64,000 bases of DNA from Chloroflexota bacterium (GTDB taxonomy: Bacteria > Chloroflexota > Anaerolineae > Anaerolineales > Villigracilaceae), in NCBI GenBank assembly GCA_013388685.1, contig JACAET010000025.1:51260-115259 (forward strand), given 5' to 3'. Below, one piece after another: positions 24,765 through 33,490 of this stretch. Position numbers and translations under genes: made by a program. Under the pieces are notes generated by a model. The model saw only the letters and a list, made by a program, of their open reading frames with translations, did not search any database and was not told the origin of the DNA. The stretch's first letter is position 1. Each line of letters opens with the position of its first letter.

Positions 24765-27275
24765 ATGACTTCACGAATGAAAATCACCTCCGGCATGCTG
24801 CTGGCTGCGCTTGTGGTTTCACTGCTCCCCGCGTTGACGCTGCCTTCGAGCGCCTCGGCTGCCACCTGTGACCAGGCCCAATTCGTCACCGACGTAACCG
24901 TACCCGACGGCACGAAATTCGACCCCGGCGCCGCCTTCAAGAAAACCTGGCGTTTGAAGAACATCGGCACCTGCACATGGACCACCTCCTACTCGCTGGT
25001 GTTCGACTCCGGCGCGCAGATGGGCGCGCCCGCCTCGGTCAAATTCCCCTCCGAAGTGAAACCCGGTCAGACCATTGACCTCAGCGTGGACATGACCGCC
25101 CCCACCGCCGCCGGGCGTTACATCGGCTACTGGAAGTTCAAAAACGCCTCCGGCGTCCTCTTCGGAATCGGCGCCGCCGCCAACAAATCCTGGTGGGTCG
25201 AAATCAACGTCACCAGTTCCGCTCCCGGCGGCAGCGTCGTATTCGACTTCGCCGCCAGCGCAAAGAACGCCGTCTGGTCGAGCGGCGCCGGCGGACTCAC
25301 CTTCCCCGGCACCGACGGCGACGCCAAAGGCTTTGCATTGCTCAAAGATAAGCCCAAGTTCGAAAGCGGCGTCGAACTTTCCAAACCCAGCCTGCTCTTT
25401 GCCCCGCAAAACATCACCAACGGCTTCATCCAGGCAGAATACCCCGCCTACAAAGTGGACCCCGGCGATACCTTCCAGACCACCGTCGGCTGTGAATTCG
25501 GCGCGACCTCCTGCTACGTCACCTACCGTCTCGATTACAAAGTCGGCAACACCATCAAAACCTTCTGGACCTTTCGCGAACGCTTCGAAGGGCTGACCTA
25601 TAACGCCAACATCAGCCTCGCGCCGCTGGCAGGGCAGGAGGTCAAATTCATCCTCTACATTTCCGCCAGCGGTTCACCCGCCGATGACCGCGCCCTGTGG
25701 GGCAACCCCGTCATTACGCGCAAGGGAATCGTTCCCCCACCGCCCACCGTGACCGGCACGCCTCCCACCGCCACACCAAGCAAAACGCCCGCCCCCCTCA
25801 CCCCCACCGTCCCGCCTTCGGCTTGTGACAAAGTGCAATTCGTCGCCGATGTCAACTTCCCCGATGGCACCGTCGTCCAGCCTGGCGCCCACTTCACCAA
25901 GACCTGGCGGCTCAAGAACGTCGGCACCTGCGCCTGGAAGAAGGACACCTACCAGCTCGTCTTCTTCAGCGGCGAAAAAATGAGCGGAGCCTCCTCCGCC
26001 GCCTTCACCAAAGACGTAGCCGTCGGCGAGACCGTGGACATTTCCATCAATCTTGTTGCCCCCGCCTCGCCCGGCACCTACCGCGGCTACTGGATGTTCA
26101 AAAACGCCTCCGGCGCCCTCTTCGGCATCGGCGCGCAAGCCAACAAACCCTGGTGGGTCGAAATCAAAGTGACCGGCGGACCAACCGTCACCCCCGCCCC
26201 CGCCACTGCCAGCCCCACCCCGGGCGGACCGACCGTCACGCCGCCCGTCACCCCCACACCGCTGACTGGCACCGCCTATGACTTTGCCGCCAACGCCTGC
26301 GCCGCCTCCTGGTTCAGCGGCGCACAGACCGGCGCCCTCCCCTGCCCCGGCGCCGACGGCGACGCCAAAGGCTTCGTCCTCAAAGTCACCACCCCCAAAC
26401 TCGAAAACGGGACAACCGACCCGCGTCAGGGGCTTATCACCTTCCCGCAAAACAAGCAGGATGGCTACCTCCAGGGCATCTACCCTCCCTTCAAAGTCCA
26501 AAGCGGCGACCGCTTCCAGTCCACCATCAACTGCGCCTATGGAGCGACCAATTGCTACGTCGTCTTCCGCCTCGACTACCAGACCGGCTCCGACCCCATC
26601 AAAACCTTCTGGGGTCCGTTCCTGGAGCGGCATGAAGGCGGAGTGTACAATGTAGATGTTGATTTGACACCGCTGGCGGGCAAGGACGTCAAATTCATCC
26701 TGACCACCATCGCGGCGGGTTCGCCCACCGGCGACCGCGCCCTGTGGGTCGGTCCCCGCATCTTCCGAGCCGAAGGCGGTTCCTCGACGACCATCACCCC
26801 CTCGCCTACCTCGAACCCCACCAGCGGCTGGGAGAAATACTTCAGCGAAAAATACGGCTTCGAATTCAAATATCCCAAAGAAACAACCCTCTCCAATCAA
26901 TCGGATATTCATGCCCGCTTTAACTTCCCCATTGTCTCAGGGACTACCTTGTCCGAAAAATATCTCGACCTGAGCATCCTGGAAAACGCCGCTACCTGCA
27001 AATCGCCGGATATCGGTGGAACGCCAGCCGCCTCCCAAACCGTCACCATCAACGGCATACAGTTTCTCAAAGAGTCCGGTACGGGCGCTGCGGCGGGCAA
27101 CCTCTACGACTACGTTGCCTACTCCAGCATGTCGAACAACAACTGCGTAAGTTTGACCTTCGTGCTGCACTCGCTCAATCCCGGCAACTTTACCACCCCG
27201 CCGCCGGAGTTCAACAAAGCGGCTGAGGCGGCAGTATTCGACCTTATCATCAACACCTTCGACTGGACCGGCTGA
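24765..27275 (+). CDS. Secreted protein with duplicated NBR1-like domains
   Basis: 836-residue secreted protein. Signal peptide 1-31, ending in SASA. An NBR1 central-domain-like Ig fold at about 35-145 (KTWRLKNIGTCTW ... GYWKFKNASG) is followed by a beta-rich domain (150-320). After a TPTATPSKTP linker the same pair is repeated (NBR1-like 345-465; beta-rich 490-660). A final domain from about 680 (EKYGFEFKYP) resembles lipoprotein-anchored ligand-binding domains. Likely an adhesin or a cell-surface binding protein. GAGGAG precedes the start. Confidence 0.8.
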   Translation: MTSRMKITSGMLLAALVVSLLPALTLPSSASAATCDQAQFVTDVTVPDGTKFDPGAAFKKTWRLKNIGTCTWTTSYSLVFDSGAQMGAPASVKFPSEVKPGQTIDLSVDMTAPTAAGRYIGYWKFKNASGVLFGIGAAANKSWWVEINVTSSAPGGSVVFDFAASAKNAVWSSGAGGLTFPGTDGDAKGFALLKDKPKFESGVELSKPSLLFAPQNITNGFIQAEYPAYKVDPGDTFQTTVGCEFGATSCYVTYRLDYKVGNTIKTFWTFRERFEGLTYNANISLAPLAGQEVKFILYISASGSPADDRALWGNPVITRKGIVPPPPTVTGTPPTATPSKTPAPLTPTVPPSACDKVQFVADVNFPDGTVVQPGAHFTKTWRLKNVGTCAWKKDTYQLVFFSGEKMSGASSAAFTKDVAVGETVDISINLVAPASPGTYRGYWMFKNASGALFGIGAQANKPWWVEIKVTGGPTVTPAPATASPTPGGPTVTPPVTPTPLTGTAYDFAANACAASWFSGAQTGALPCPGADGDAKGFVLKVTTPKLENGTTDPRQGLITFPQNKQDGYLQGIYPPFKVQSGDRFQSTINCAYGATNCYVVFRLDYQTGSDPIKTFWGPFLERHEGGVYNVDVDLTPLAGKDVKFILTTIAAGSPTGDRALWVGPRIFRAEGGSSTTITPSPTSNPTSGWEKYFSEKYGFEFKYPKETTLSNQSDIHARFNFPIVSGTTLSEKYLDLSILENAATCKSPDIGGTPAASQTVTINGIQFLKESGTGAAAGNLYDYVAYSSMSNNNCVSLTFVLHSLNPGNFTTPPPEFNKAAEAAVFDLIINTFDWTG

Positions 27276-27297
27276 CGCCCGCTTCCACCCTGACCGA

Positions 27298-27326
27298 AAG
27301 CCTGGTCCGCCCGACCAGGCTTTTCT
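27298..27326 (+). terminator. Terminator of NBR1-domain gene
   Basis: AAGCCTGGTC / GACCAGGCTT stem with a 5-nt loop followed by TTCTC. Confidence 0.85.
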
Positions 27327-27338
27327 CTCACTTTACCG

Positions 27339-27378
27339 CCCCTCCCGCCGGGAGAGGGCGTGGGTGAGGGAAAATTCC
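27339..27378. repeat. CCCTCTCCC-type repeat
   Basis: CCCCTCCCGCCGGGAGAGGG followed by CGTGGGTGAGGG. Member of a family also at 43713, 48333, 50114 and 52615. Here it ends at the start of the response-regulator gene and supplies the GAGGG that acts as its ribosome site. Confidence 0.75.
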
Positions 27379-28098
27379 ATGTCTCACGACCGCCCCACCC
27401 TCCTCCTCGCCGACGACGACCCCACCATCGCAGACAGCCTCGCGCCCTTCCTCGAGCGCGCCGGCTTCCATGTGCTGGTCGTCTCCGACGGTGCAAGCGC
27501 CCTCGACAAAGCCCAAAAACACCGCCCCGACCTCATCATCCTCGACGTGCTCATGCCCCGCATGGACGGGCGCGAAACCCTGCGCCGCCTGCGTAAAGCC
27601 GGGCTGTGGACTCCAACCATTCTACTCACCCAGGTGGGTGAAGCCTCCGAACGCGCGCTCGCCCTCGAAGAAGGCGCCGACGACTACCTCAACAAACCCT
27701 TCGACCCGCACGAACTGCTGGCGCGGGTGCGGGCTGTGCTGAGGCGCGCCCGCCCCGGCGAACGGTCCCTCTCCACCGCCTGGTTGTTGACCGCCGAGAA
27801 CCTCGTCCTCGATCGGCGCGCCCGCCGCGCCGCGCTCGACGGCAAACCACTCGAACTCACCCCCAAGGCACTGGCAGTCCTCGAACACCTGATGACCCAC
27901 CCCAACGAAGCCGTTTCCCGCGACCACCTGCTGGAAGTGGTGTGGGGATGGGAATATCCCGCCGGCACCCGCACCGTGGATACGCGCGTCGCCGAACTGC
28001 GCCGCGCCCTGAATGACGATCCCGCCGAGCCGCGTTTCATCGAAACCATTTCGGGCGAAGGCTATCGTTTTATTGCGACTGTGCGCGGGGAGGGATGA
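27379..28098 (+). CDS. OmpR-family response regulator
   Basis: 239-residue receiver plus winged-helix DNA-binding protein. Receiver: ADDDP acidic pocket, phospho-Asp in LIILDVLMP, Thr/Lys switch in ILLTQ and NKPFDPHELLARV. Output domain: LELTPKALAVLEHLM and VWGWEYPAGTRTVDTRVAELR. ATG 27379 is preferred to GTG 27364 from the ribosome-site spacing. It overlaps the region just before the cognate kinase gene. Confidence 0.93.
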   Translation: MSHDRPTLLLADDDPTIADSLAPFLERAGFHVLVVSDGASALDKAQKHRPDLIILDVLMPRMDGRETLRRLRKAGLWTPTILLTQVGEASERALALEEGADDYLNKPFDPHELLARVRAVLRRARPGERSLSTAWLLTAENLVLDRRARRAALDGKPLELTPKALAVLEHLMTHPNEAVSRDHLLEVVWGWEYPAGTRTVDTRVAELRRALNDDPAEPRFIETISGEGYRFIATVRGEG

Positions 28099-28099
28099 T

Positions 28100-29074
28100 T
28101 TGTTTACACTGAGAGCATTGCGCAACTGGCTGGTGTGGGTTGGGCTTCCCATGGGGGGCGGTTTGATCGTTGCCTTTCTTGCCAGGTTCCTTCTGCCGGT
28201 CAACTTCCCCTTCCTGATTTCCATTGATATGGGCTTTTCCGGAATCGTGTTTGGCATGAGCATTCGAAACCCCTGGCTTGTTGGGTTCCTTTTCGGCTTC
28301 TTTGCGACCTTGTTGATTCTATCCCTCCGCTGGTGGGACAGGCGTCACATCGCACAGACACAAACGCTGTACGCCGATTACCTGCAAAAGGAACGCGAGA
28401 ATCGCCGGGACTTCATGCGTCGGCTCGACCACGAGATCAAAAATCCGCTCACGGGTCTGCGGGCGGCGCTGGTGAATCTCAAAGAAGGGAAGACGGAGGA
28501 GGAGCGTCTGCAGGCGGTGGGGAACGCCAATCGCGCTGTGGGGCGTCTCATTCGCCTGTTGACCGACCTGCGCAAGCTATCGGAACTGGAAGAACGCACC
28601 ATTGAGCGCTATCCCGTCAACGTCCCCGAACTGCTGGAGGACGTGGCGACCGCCGCACGCGTCAACCCGGCGTACGAGAAGCGCGAAATCAACCTGTTGA
28701 TTCCCAAAGTCCCCTCGCCGTTTCCGCTTATCACCGGCGACCCGGATCTTCTGCTGCTGGCGGTGTATAACCTCGTCGAAAACGCGCTCAAGTTCACGTC
28801 GGAGAACGATTCGATCGAAGTCCGCTTACTGGAGGATGGGCGGGCAATCATCATCGAAGTGGCAGATACGGGACCGGGCATCCCGCCCGAAGACCTGCCG
28901 AAAATCTTCGAGGAGTTGTATCGCGGCTCGAACGCCCGCAGCACGGAGGGCAGCGGGCTGGGGCTGGCGCTCGTCAACCGCATTGCGGCTTTGCACGGCG
29001 GCGGCGTGGGGGTGCGTTCCAGTCAGACTGACCCGCGCGGCACGGTTTTCACGCTCAGGCTGCCCAGAAGATAA
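28100..29074 (+). CDS. Sensor histidine kinase
   Basis: 324-residue membrane kinase starting at TTG 28100, with GGGGAGGG 6-13 bp upstream, immediately after the regulator stop. Two transmembrane segments (about 10-35, 48-75), then an H-box DHEIKNPLTGLR, an N-box NLVENALKFT and G-boxes DTGPGIPPEDL and GSGLGLALVNR. Almost no periplasmic sensor loop, so the signal is probably sensed in the membrane or cytoplasm. Pairs with the OmpR-type regulator. Confidence 0.9.
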   Translation: MFTLRALRNWLVWVGLPMGGGLIVAFLARFLLPVNFPFLISIDMGFSGIVFGMSIRNPWLVGFLFGFFATLLILSLRWWDRRHIAQTQTLYADYLQKERENRRDFMRRLDHEIKNPLTGLRAALVNLKEGKTEEERLQAVGNANRAVGRLIRLLTDLRKLSELEERTIERYPVNVPELLEDVATAARVNPAYEKREINLLIPKVPSPFPLITGDPDLLLLAVYNLVENALKFTSENDSIEVRLLEDGRAIIIEVADTGPGIPPEDLPKIFEELYRGSNARSTEGSGLGLALVNRIAALHGGGVGVRSSQTDPRGTVFTLRLPRR

Positions 29075-29114
29075 CCTCTTTCTGCGGGAGGCGGGGCTGG
29101 GGGGTGGGTTCGCG

Positions 29115-29154
29115 TGTTACAGAACTGTAACATCTTCGCGACGGGCTTGTAACA
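29115..29154. promoter_or_regulatory. Operator-like inverted repeat upstream of sigma factor
   Basis: Perfect 8-bp inverted repeat TGTTACAG-AA-CTGTAACA (29115-29132) and a third half-site TGTAACAG (29148-29155), about 20-60 bp before the sigma-factor start. The design suggests a dimer-binding regulator site. Confidence 0.65.
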
Positions 29155-29175
29155 GCGGGGAAGTAAGATGGAGGT

Positions 29176-29790
29176 ATGAAACCTTCCGAGACCTCCCTCA
29201 TCCTTTCGGCACAGCGGGGTGATTTGGACGCTTTCAACGTGCTTGTCCAACCGTATCAGGATATGCTCTACCGCATCGCCCTGCGCATCGTCCACGATGA
29301 ATATCTGGCGGAAGACGCCGTCCAGGAGGCAGTCATCCATGCCTTCCAGAACATCCGCTCGTTCCGCGGCGGGAATTTCAAGAGCTGGCTGGCGCGGGTG
29401 ACGATCAACGCCAGTTACGATGAACTGCGGCGCGGCAAACGCCACCTGGGATTGCCGTTGGAACAGTTCACCACGGAAGGCGAGGAGATTGAGTCCCCGC
29501 AATGGATGCGGGACCCCGCCAAAGGTCCAGAGGAAAGAGCCGAAATGTCCGAGTTGCAGAGGGCGCTGCATCGCTGCATCAAATCTCTGACGCCCGATTA
29601 CCGTTTGATGGTCATGCTGGTGGACATGGAAGGTATGTCTTATGAGGAAGCGGCGCAGACGGCGCGGGTGCCGGTGGGAACGGTGAAAAGCCGCCTGGCG
29701 CGCGCGCGCATGCAGATCCGCCAGTCGTTACGCTCGTATCAGAGCCTGTTGCCGGCATTCTACCAGCAGGAATTGATGGCATCGGCCTGA
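29176..29790 (+). CDS. ECF-type RNA polymerase sigma factor
   Basis: 204 residues with sigma region 2 (LVQPYQDMLYRIALRIV, EDAVQEAVIHAFQNIRSFRG) and region 4 (SYEEAAQTARVPVGTVKSRLARAR). Extracytoplasmic-function group. No anti-sigma gene with a zinc-binding motif follows; the micro-ORF trio downstream contains membrane segments but is not a recognised anti-sigma. It follows the two-component pair with its own operator-like region. Confidence 0.92.
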   Translation: MKPSETSLILSAQRGDLDAFNVLVQPYQDMLYRIALRIVHDEYLAEDAVQEAVIHAFQNIRSFRGGNFKSWLARVTINASYDELRRGKRHLGLPLEQFTTEGEEIESPQWMRDPAKGPEERAEMSELQRALHRCIKSLTPDYRLMVMLVDMEGMSYEEAAQTARVPVGTVKSRLARARMQIRQSLRSYQSLLPAFYQQELMASA

Positions 29791-29814
29791 AGGGGATGCC
29801 TGCCGGCTTTGCCT

Positions 29815-29845
29815 CGCGCGGAATTTACCTCCGCGCGTTTTGTTT
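29815..29845 (+). terminator. Terminator after sigma factor
   Basis: CGCGCGG / CCGCGCG stem with 9-nt loop followed by TTTTGTTTT. Confidence 0.85.
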
Positions 29846-29864
29846 TAATGGCTATAATTTCGAT

Positions 29865-29990
29865 GTGATTTATCCTATTTTGAAGGAGTTGCCCATAAAA
29901 CGCTGGCAGGGTTCGTGCATTGGCGCATTTCTTGCGCTGTTGATCGGAGGAAGCTTATTATTTTTCCTTATCCCTTTGGCAGAGCAATGA
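29865..29990 (+). CDS. Micro-ORF 1, single-TM peptide
   Basis: Up to 41 codons from GTG 29865, ending in a membrane segment of about 25 residues (IGAFLALLIGGSLLFFLIP). The start is uncertain: AAGGAG at 29883-29888 has only TTG 29889 or ATA 29895 after it. TATAAT at 29853-29858 is a possible -10 box. The stop overlaps the next start (ATGA). See the finding on the three staggered frames. Confidence 0.5.
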   Translation: MIYPILKELPIKRWQGSCIGAFLALLIGGSLLFFLIPLAEQ

Positions 29991-30193
29991 TCACCGCCAC
30001 TCCGCCCCTCTTTGACCGGCTTACGGCTTACGTCCTTTGCCCCGAGGCGGTGCGCTATTCGTACCGTGACTATGGCTTCGGTCAACCGACCACCAGCAGC
30101 CCAAATCGCGGTACAGGTCATTACACGGAATTGACGTGTACCTACAGTGACGGTTCTCAAAGGGTTTTTTCCCGAATGAAGAGGTGGGGTTGA
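29987..30193 (+). CDS. Micro-ORF 2, soluble 68-residue segment
   Basis: Begins at the ATGA overlap with micro-ORF 1 and ends at a TTGA overlap with micro-ORF 3. Polar, Tyr/Thr-rich, with two cysteines in YVLCPEAVRY and LTCTYSDGSQ that could form a disulfide. Not recognised, but reads like the external loop of small TM-loop-TM proteins. Confidence 0.5.
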   Translation: MITATPPLFDRLTAYVLCPEAVRYSYRDYGFGQPTTSSPNRGTGHYTELTCTYSDGSQRVFSRMKRWG

Positions 30194-30309
30194 AGGGAAT
30201 TGCCGCCTCTTTTACAGCCGCCGGTATTTGCGGCGGGCTGGGCGTGCTGGTGTTCGTGATTTTTGCGGCACTCATTGGCGGGTGGCTGGTAAAACCGAAA
30301 ACGGCATAA
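30190..30309 (+). CDS. Micro-ORF 3, single-TM peptide
   Basis: 39 codons from TTG 30190, mostly a glycine-rich membrane helix (GGLGVLVFVIFAALIGG) ending VKPKTA. Overlaps micro-ORF 2 by 4 bp in a different frame. With the other two it would form a TM-soluble-TM protein of about 148 residues. Confidence 0.5.
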   Translation: MKGIAASFTAAGICGGLGVLVFVIFAALIGGWLVKPKTA

Positions 30310-30385
30310 GGCTCTCTTCCTTTACCGGATAGGATTTGAAAGTAAAAACCAGGGGGGACTTTGCATCTACTCTGCGGAGGTACAA

Positions 30386-31300
30386 ATGAAAATCATCAAG
30401 AGAATTTTAGTGGGCTTTCTGAGCTTGCTCGGCGGGCTGGCGCTGTTTTTGGTCTTCTCCGTCGCTGTGGATGCGCTGTTGGACGGCGGACGCCTGGATG
30501 CAGTGACCAACACCGTTATTCCCGGCGTGAACGGCGAACCGGACGTCCGCGCCTATGTGGCAAAGCCCGAAGGCGAGGGGCCGTTCCCGGCAGTAATTAT
30601 GATCCACGAGTTCTTCGGCTTGAATGAGTCTATCGTGAGCAAGGCGGATTTGCTGGCGCAGGATGGATATCTGGTCGTTGCGCCGGATACCTTCCGCGGT
30701 TCGACCACCGCCTGGATTCCGCGCGCCATCTATCAGGTCATTACCGCCAGGCAGGAGAATATCAACGCCGACCTGGACTCCGTCTATGCGTGGCTGGAGA
30801 CGCAGCCTGATACAGCCATCAACCGCATCGCCATTGCAGGATTTTGCTACGGCGGGCGTACATCGCTGACTTACAGCCTGCACAACAACCGGCTGGCGGC
30901 AACGGTTATCTTTTACGGCTCTCCCGAGACCGACCCGGCTGTCCTGGCAAATCTGCCGGGTCCTGTGCTGGGAATTTTCGGCAGCGCCGATCAATCCATC
31001 CCGCTGACGCAGGTGACAGCCTTCGAAAAGGGACTGGAAGCGGCAGGCATCCCGCATCAAATCACGGTGTATGACGGTCAGCCGCACGCCTTCGTGCAGG
31101 ACGCCGAGGGCATTCAAGCAGGCGGCGCACAGGCGGAAGCGTGGAATGAGATGCTCACCTTCCTCGAGCAAACGCTTAACAGCGGATCGTCATCGAACAA
31201 TACAGGCGCCGCCGTGGATTACCGTCCTGCCTTTGCATGGAAATATTACGCCCTGTTGATTTATGAACATGCCTTTGGGACGGCAAGTCACCACCACTAG
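30386..31300 (+). CDS. Membrane-anchored dienelactone hydrolase family protein
   Basis: 304 residues with an uncleaved-looking N-terminal membrane helix (about 7-32) and an external alpha/beta hydrolase domain. The nucleophile elbow is GFCYGG (Cys), with the Asp in IFGSADQS and His in GQPHAF. IHEFFGLNE matches the oxyanion region of this family. GGAGG lies 8 bp upstream of the start. Substrate unknown; acts on the outer face of the membrane. Confidence 0.86.
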   Translation: MKIIKRILVGFLSLLGGLALFLVFSVAVDALLDGGRLDAVTNTVIPGVNGEPDVRAYVAKPEGEGPFPAVIMIHEFFGLNESIVSKADLLAQDGYLVVAPDTFRGSTTAWIPRAIYQVITARQENINADLDSVYAWLETQPDTAINRIAIAGFCYGGRTSLTYSLHNNRLAATVIFYGSPETDPAVLANLPGPVLGIFGSADQSIPLTQVTAFEKGLEAAGIPHQITVYDGQPHAFVQDAEGIQAGGAQAEAWNEMLTFLEQTLNSGSSSNNTGAAVDYRPAFAWKYYALLIYEHAFGTASHHH

Positions 31301-31309
31301 ACTTCAACA

Positions 31310-31344
31310 AAAGACCTCCCCGCCTTTTCAGCGAGGAGGTCTTT
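31310..31344. terminator. Bidirectional terminator
   Basis: AAAGACCTCC / GGAGGTCTTT stem between the convergent hydrolase and etfA genes. Confidence 0.85.
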
Positions 31345-31365
31345 CACTTACCAAACTGCCTTCTT

Positions 31366-32379
31366 TTACTTCCCCAGTCTCTTCTTGAACTCTGCGGTCA
31401 GCGCCGGCACAATCTGGAACAAGTCGCCCACCACCCCATACCGCGCCTGCGTAAAGATGGGGGCATCGGAGTCTTTGTTGATGGCGACAACCACTTTCGA
31501 GTTGCGCATCCCCACCAGATGCTGAATCGCGCCGGAGATGCCGCACGCGATGTACAAATCAGGCGTGACGACCTTGCCCGTCTGCCCGACCTGATGCGAA
31601 TAGGGGATGTATCCCCCGTCCACGGCGGCGCGCGAAGCGCCCACGGCGCCGCCAAGCACCGCCGCAAGTTCGCCGAGCAAGGCAAACCCCTGCTGAGCGC
31701 GCCAGATCTCGGCTTGTTTTTCATCCATGCCTGCAGGCGGGACGAGGGAAGGGTTGTTCGAGACGCCGCGCCCACCGGAAACGATAACCGGTGCATCGCC
31801 CAAATTGACCGCACTCTCCGAAGCGGAGTAACCCTCCACCTTCGTCAGCACATCACCCCTGACCTCCACCCTGATCGGCGTCCCGGAGCGGCTCTCATCC
31901 CTCGGCGGCTTGGGGAAGAAACGCGGGCGGATGCTCGCCATCACCGGTTTGGCAGAACAAACCGCCTTCTCCAGCACCTTGCCCTCGTAGATAGGGCGCG
32001 TCGCCACCAGCGTGCCGTCTGCTGCCTCGAGCGCAAAGATGTCGGTCAGCACGCCTGTATTCAAATCCACTGCCGACATAGCGGCAAGTTCGCGGGTGCG
32101 GGCAGTAATGGGGAACAGAATCAGGTCCGGGCTTTGAGAAGAAGCGAGCGCCGAAAGAGTAGAAGCATACGTCTCGGCGCGGAAATCTTCCAGTGCCGGG
32201 TCGTCTGCCACAAAGACCTCGTCGGCGCCATATTCGAACGCCGCCTTCGCCACCGCATCCACACCCGAGCCAAACACCACCGCGCTCACCGTGCCAAATG
32301 TCTTGCCCAGCCCAATCGCCTCCCACGAGGCAGGCTGAATTTCACCCTTGAAATGGTCAATGTACACAAAGGTCTTCAT
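31366..32379 (-). CDS. etfA: Electron-transfer flavoprotein alpha subunit
   Basis: 337-residue FAD-binding subunit that receives electrons from acyl-CoA dehydrogenases or similar enzymes. The C-terminal FAD domain has GASRAAVDGGY, SHQVGQTGKVV, PDLYIACGISGAIQH and AINKDSDAPIF. Overlaps etfB by 4 bp. In context with the acyl-CoA synthetase it may serve fatty-acid oxidation; a second etfB starts at 63555 next to hdr-like genes. Confidence 0.95.
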   Translation of the reverse strand: MKTFVYIDHFKGEIQPASWEAIGLGKTFGTVSAVVFGSGVDAVAKAAFEYGADEVFVADDPALEDFRAETYASTLSALASSQSPDLILFPITARTRELAAMSAVDLNTGVLTDIFALEAADGTLVATRPIYEGKVLEKAVCSAKPVMASIRPRFFPKPPRDESRSGTPIRVEVRGDVLTKVEGYSASESAVNLGDAPVIVSGGRGVSNNPSLVPPAGMDEKQAEIWRAQQGFALLGELAAVLGGAVGASRAAVDGGYIPYSHQVGQTGKVVTPDLYIACGISGAIQHLVGMRNSKVVVAINKDSDAPIFTQARYGVVGDLFQIVPALTAEFKKRLGK

Positions 32380-33146
32380 AGCACCTTCTCCGCAATGATT
32401 TTATCCACCAGCGCTTTGGCGATTTCCTCGGGCGTCTCACCCGTAATCATCTCGATTTTGACTTCGTTCACAGGCGGGTTCATCAACTCGATGCGCTTCA
32501 CCACCGCGGCGGGCGCTTCGATGCCCAGATCAGCCAACGACCAGACGGGAATGTTCGCCTTCGACGCTTTGCGGATGCCCATGAACGACGGATAACGCGG
32601 CTCGCCAATACTTTGGACGACGCTCAACACGACGGGCATCTTTGCGCTGAGAGTGACCCTGCCCTCCTCCACCACCCGCTCGATGGTCACGCTTCCATCC
32701 TGGACCTTGATCTGACCCGCCAGCCCAAGCAGGGGCAGACCGAGGACTCTCGCCACCTGCGCGGTGGTGAGACCCGAGCCGTTGTCGAGCGTCTGCCGCC
32801 CGAAGACGACCATGTCGGCGCCGCCGATCTTTTGGATTGCCGCCGCAAGGACACGCGCCGCCCCGAGCGAGTCGATTTCATTCAGCGCAGGGTCCGAGAC
32901 GAGGACGGCTTCGTCTGCGCCCATGGCGAGGGCATGCTTGAGCGCCTCCCTTGCCGATTCGGGTCCGATGCACAGCGCCGTGACCGTCCCTCCGTGCGCT
33001 TCCTTCTGCTGAAGCGCGCCTTCGACGGCGTATTCGTCGAACGGGTTAATGACCAGCGGCGCGTCCCCCCACGTCACCTGCCCGCCCTCGGCGCGTACCT
33101 TCGCCTCCGAGTCCGGGACTTGTTTGATGCATGCGATGATTTTCAA
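32376..33146 (-). CDS. etfB: Electron-transfer flavoprotein beta subunit
   Basis: 256-residue partner of EtfA. Typical start MKIIACIKQVPDSEAKV, the NPFDEYAVEGAL segment, the nucleotide-binding ALAMGADEAVLVSD, and DNGSGLTTAQVARVLGLPLL. First gene of a two-gene unit. Confidence 0.95.
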   Translation of the reverse strand: MKIIACIKQVPDSEAKVRAEGGQVTWGDAPLVINPFDEYAVEGALQQKEAHGGTVTALCIGPESAREALKHALAMGADEAVLVSDPALNEIDSLGAARVLAAAIQKIGGADMVVFGRQTLDNGSGLTTAQVARVLGLPLLGLAGQIKVQDGSVTIERVVEEGRVTLSAKMPVVLSVVQSIGEPRYPSFMGIRKASKANIPVWSLADLGIEAPAAVVKRIELMNPPVNEVKIEMITGETPEEIAKALVDKIIAEKVL

Positions 33147-33490
33147 GGCTACCTCCGTGAAGTTGCAATAGTCCTGGCAAACAAGTTTTGTTTATCTCTA
33201 TTCATTAAACCTTACGCAAAACCTTGCGTAGAGCGCGTTTTCTAACGCGCAGGCTATGCAATTGACGTTACACCTGCCCTCCCGCTCCGCTCCGCTTCGG
33301 GGATGCTTCGCAATGGCGGGCAAGCGCCAGAGGAGAACGTCAATGACGCCCAAGCCCTATTCTTGTCGGTTCGGGATACGCATCAGATTGACACATGCGG
33401 ATGCCGAGACTGCTACCGAACGCCAGCGCGGTGTAAATGCGGGAAATGCAGATTTTTTCTGTGTCCCTGTTTCATTACCCGGAGTGTCCA
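33147..33490. other. Intergenic region with repeats
   Basis: About 340 bp without a supported gene. Contains the CTCT-family hairpin at 33225-33250 and a long inverted repeat ATTGACGTT (33261-33269) / AACGTCAAT (33336-33344) whose inner arms (CCCGC / GCGGG) can also pair. Plus-strand frames here are short, low in family features and cross the repeats. Confidence 0.6.
33225..33250. repeat. REP-like hairpin, CTCT-loop family
   Basis: GCGTAGA followed by GCGCGTT-TTCT-AACGCGC (33233-33250). Confidence 0.7.

Noticed and set aside
25674..26912. 412-codon open frame on the minus strand
   Set aside because: Glycine-rich shadow of the NBR1-domain gene.
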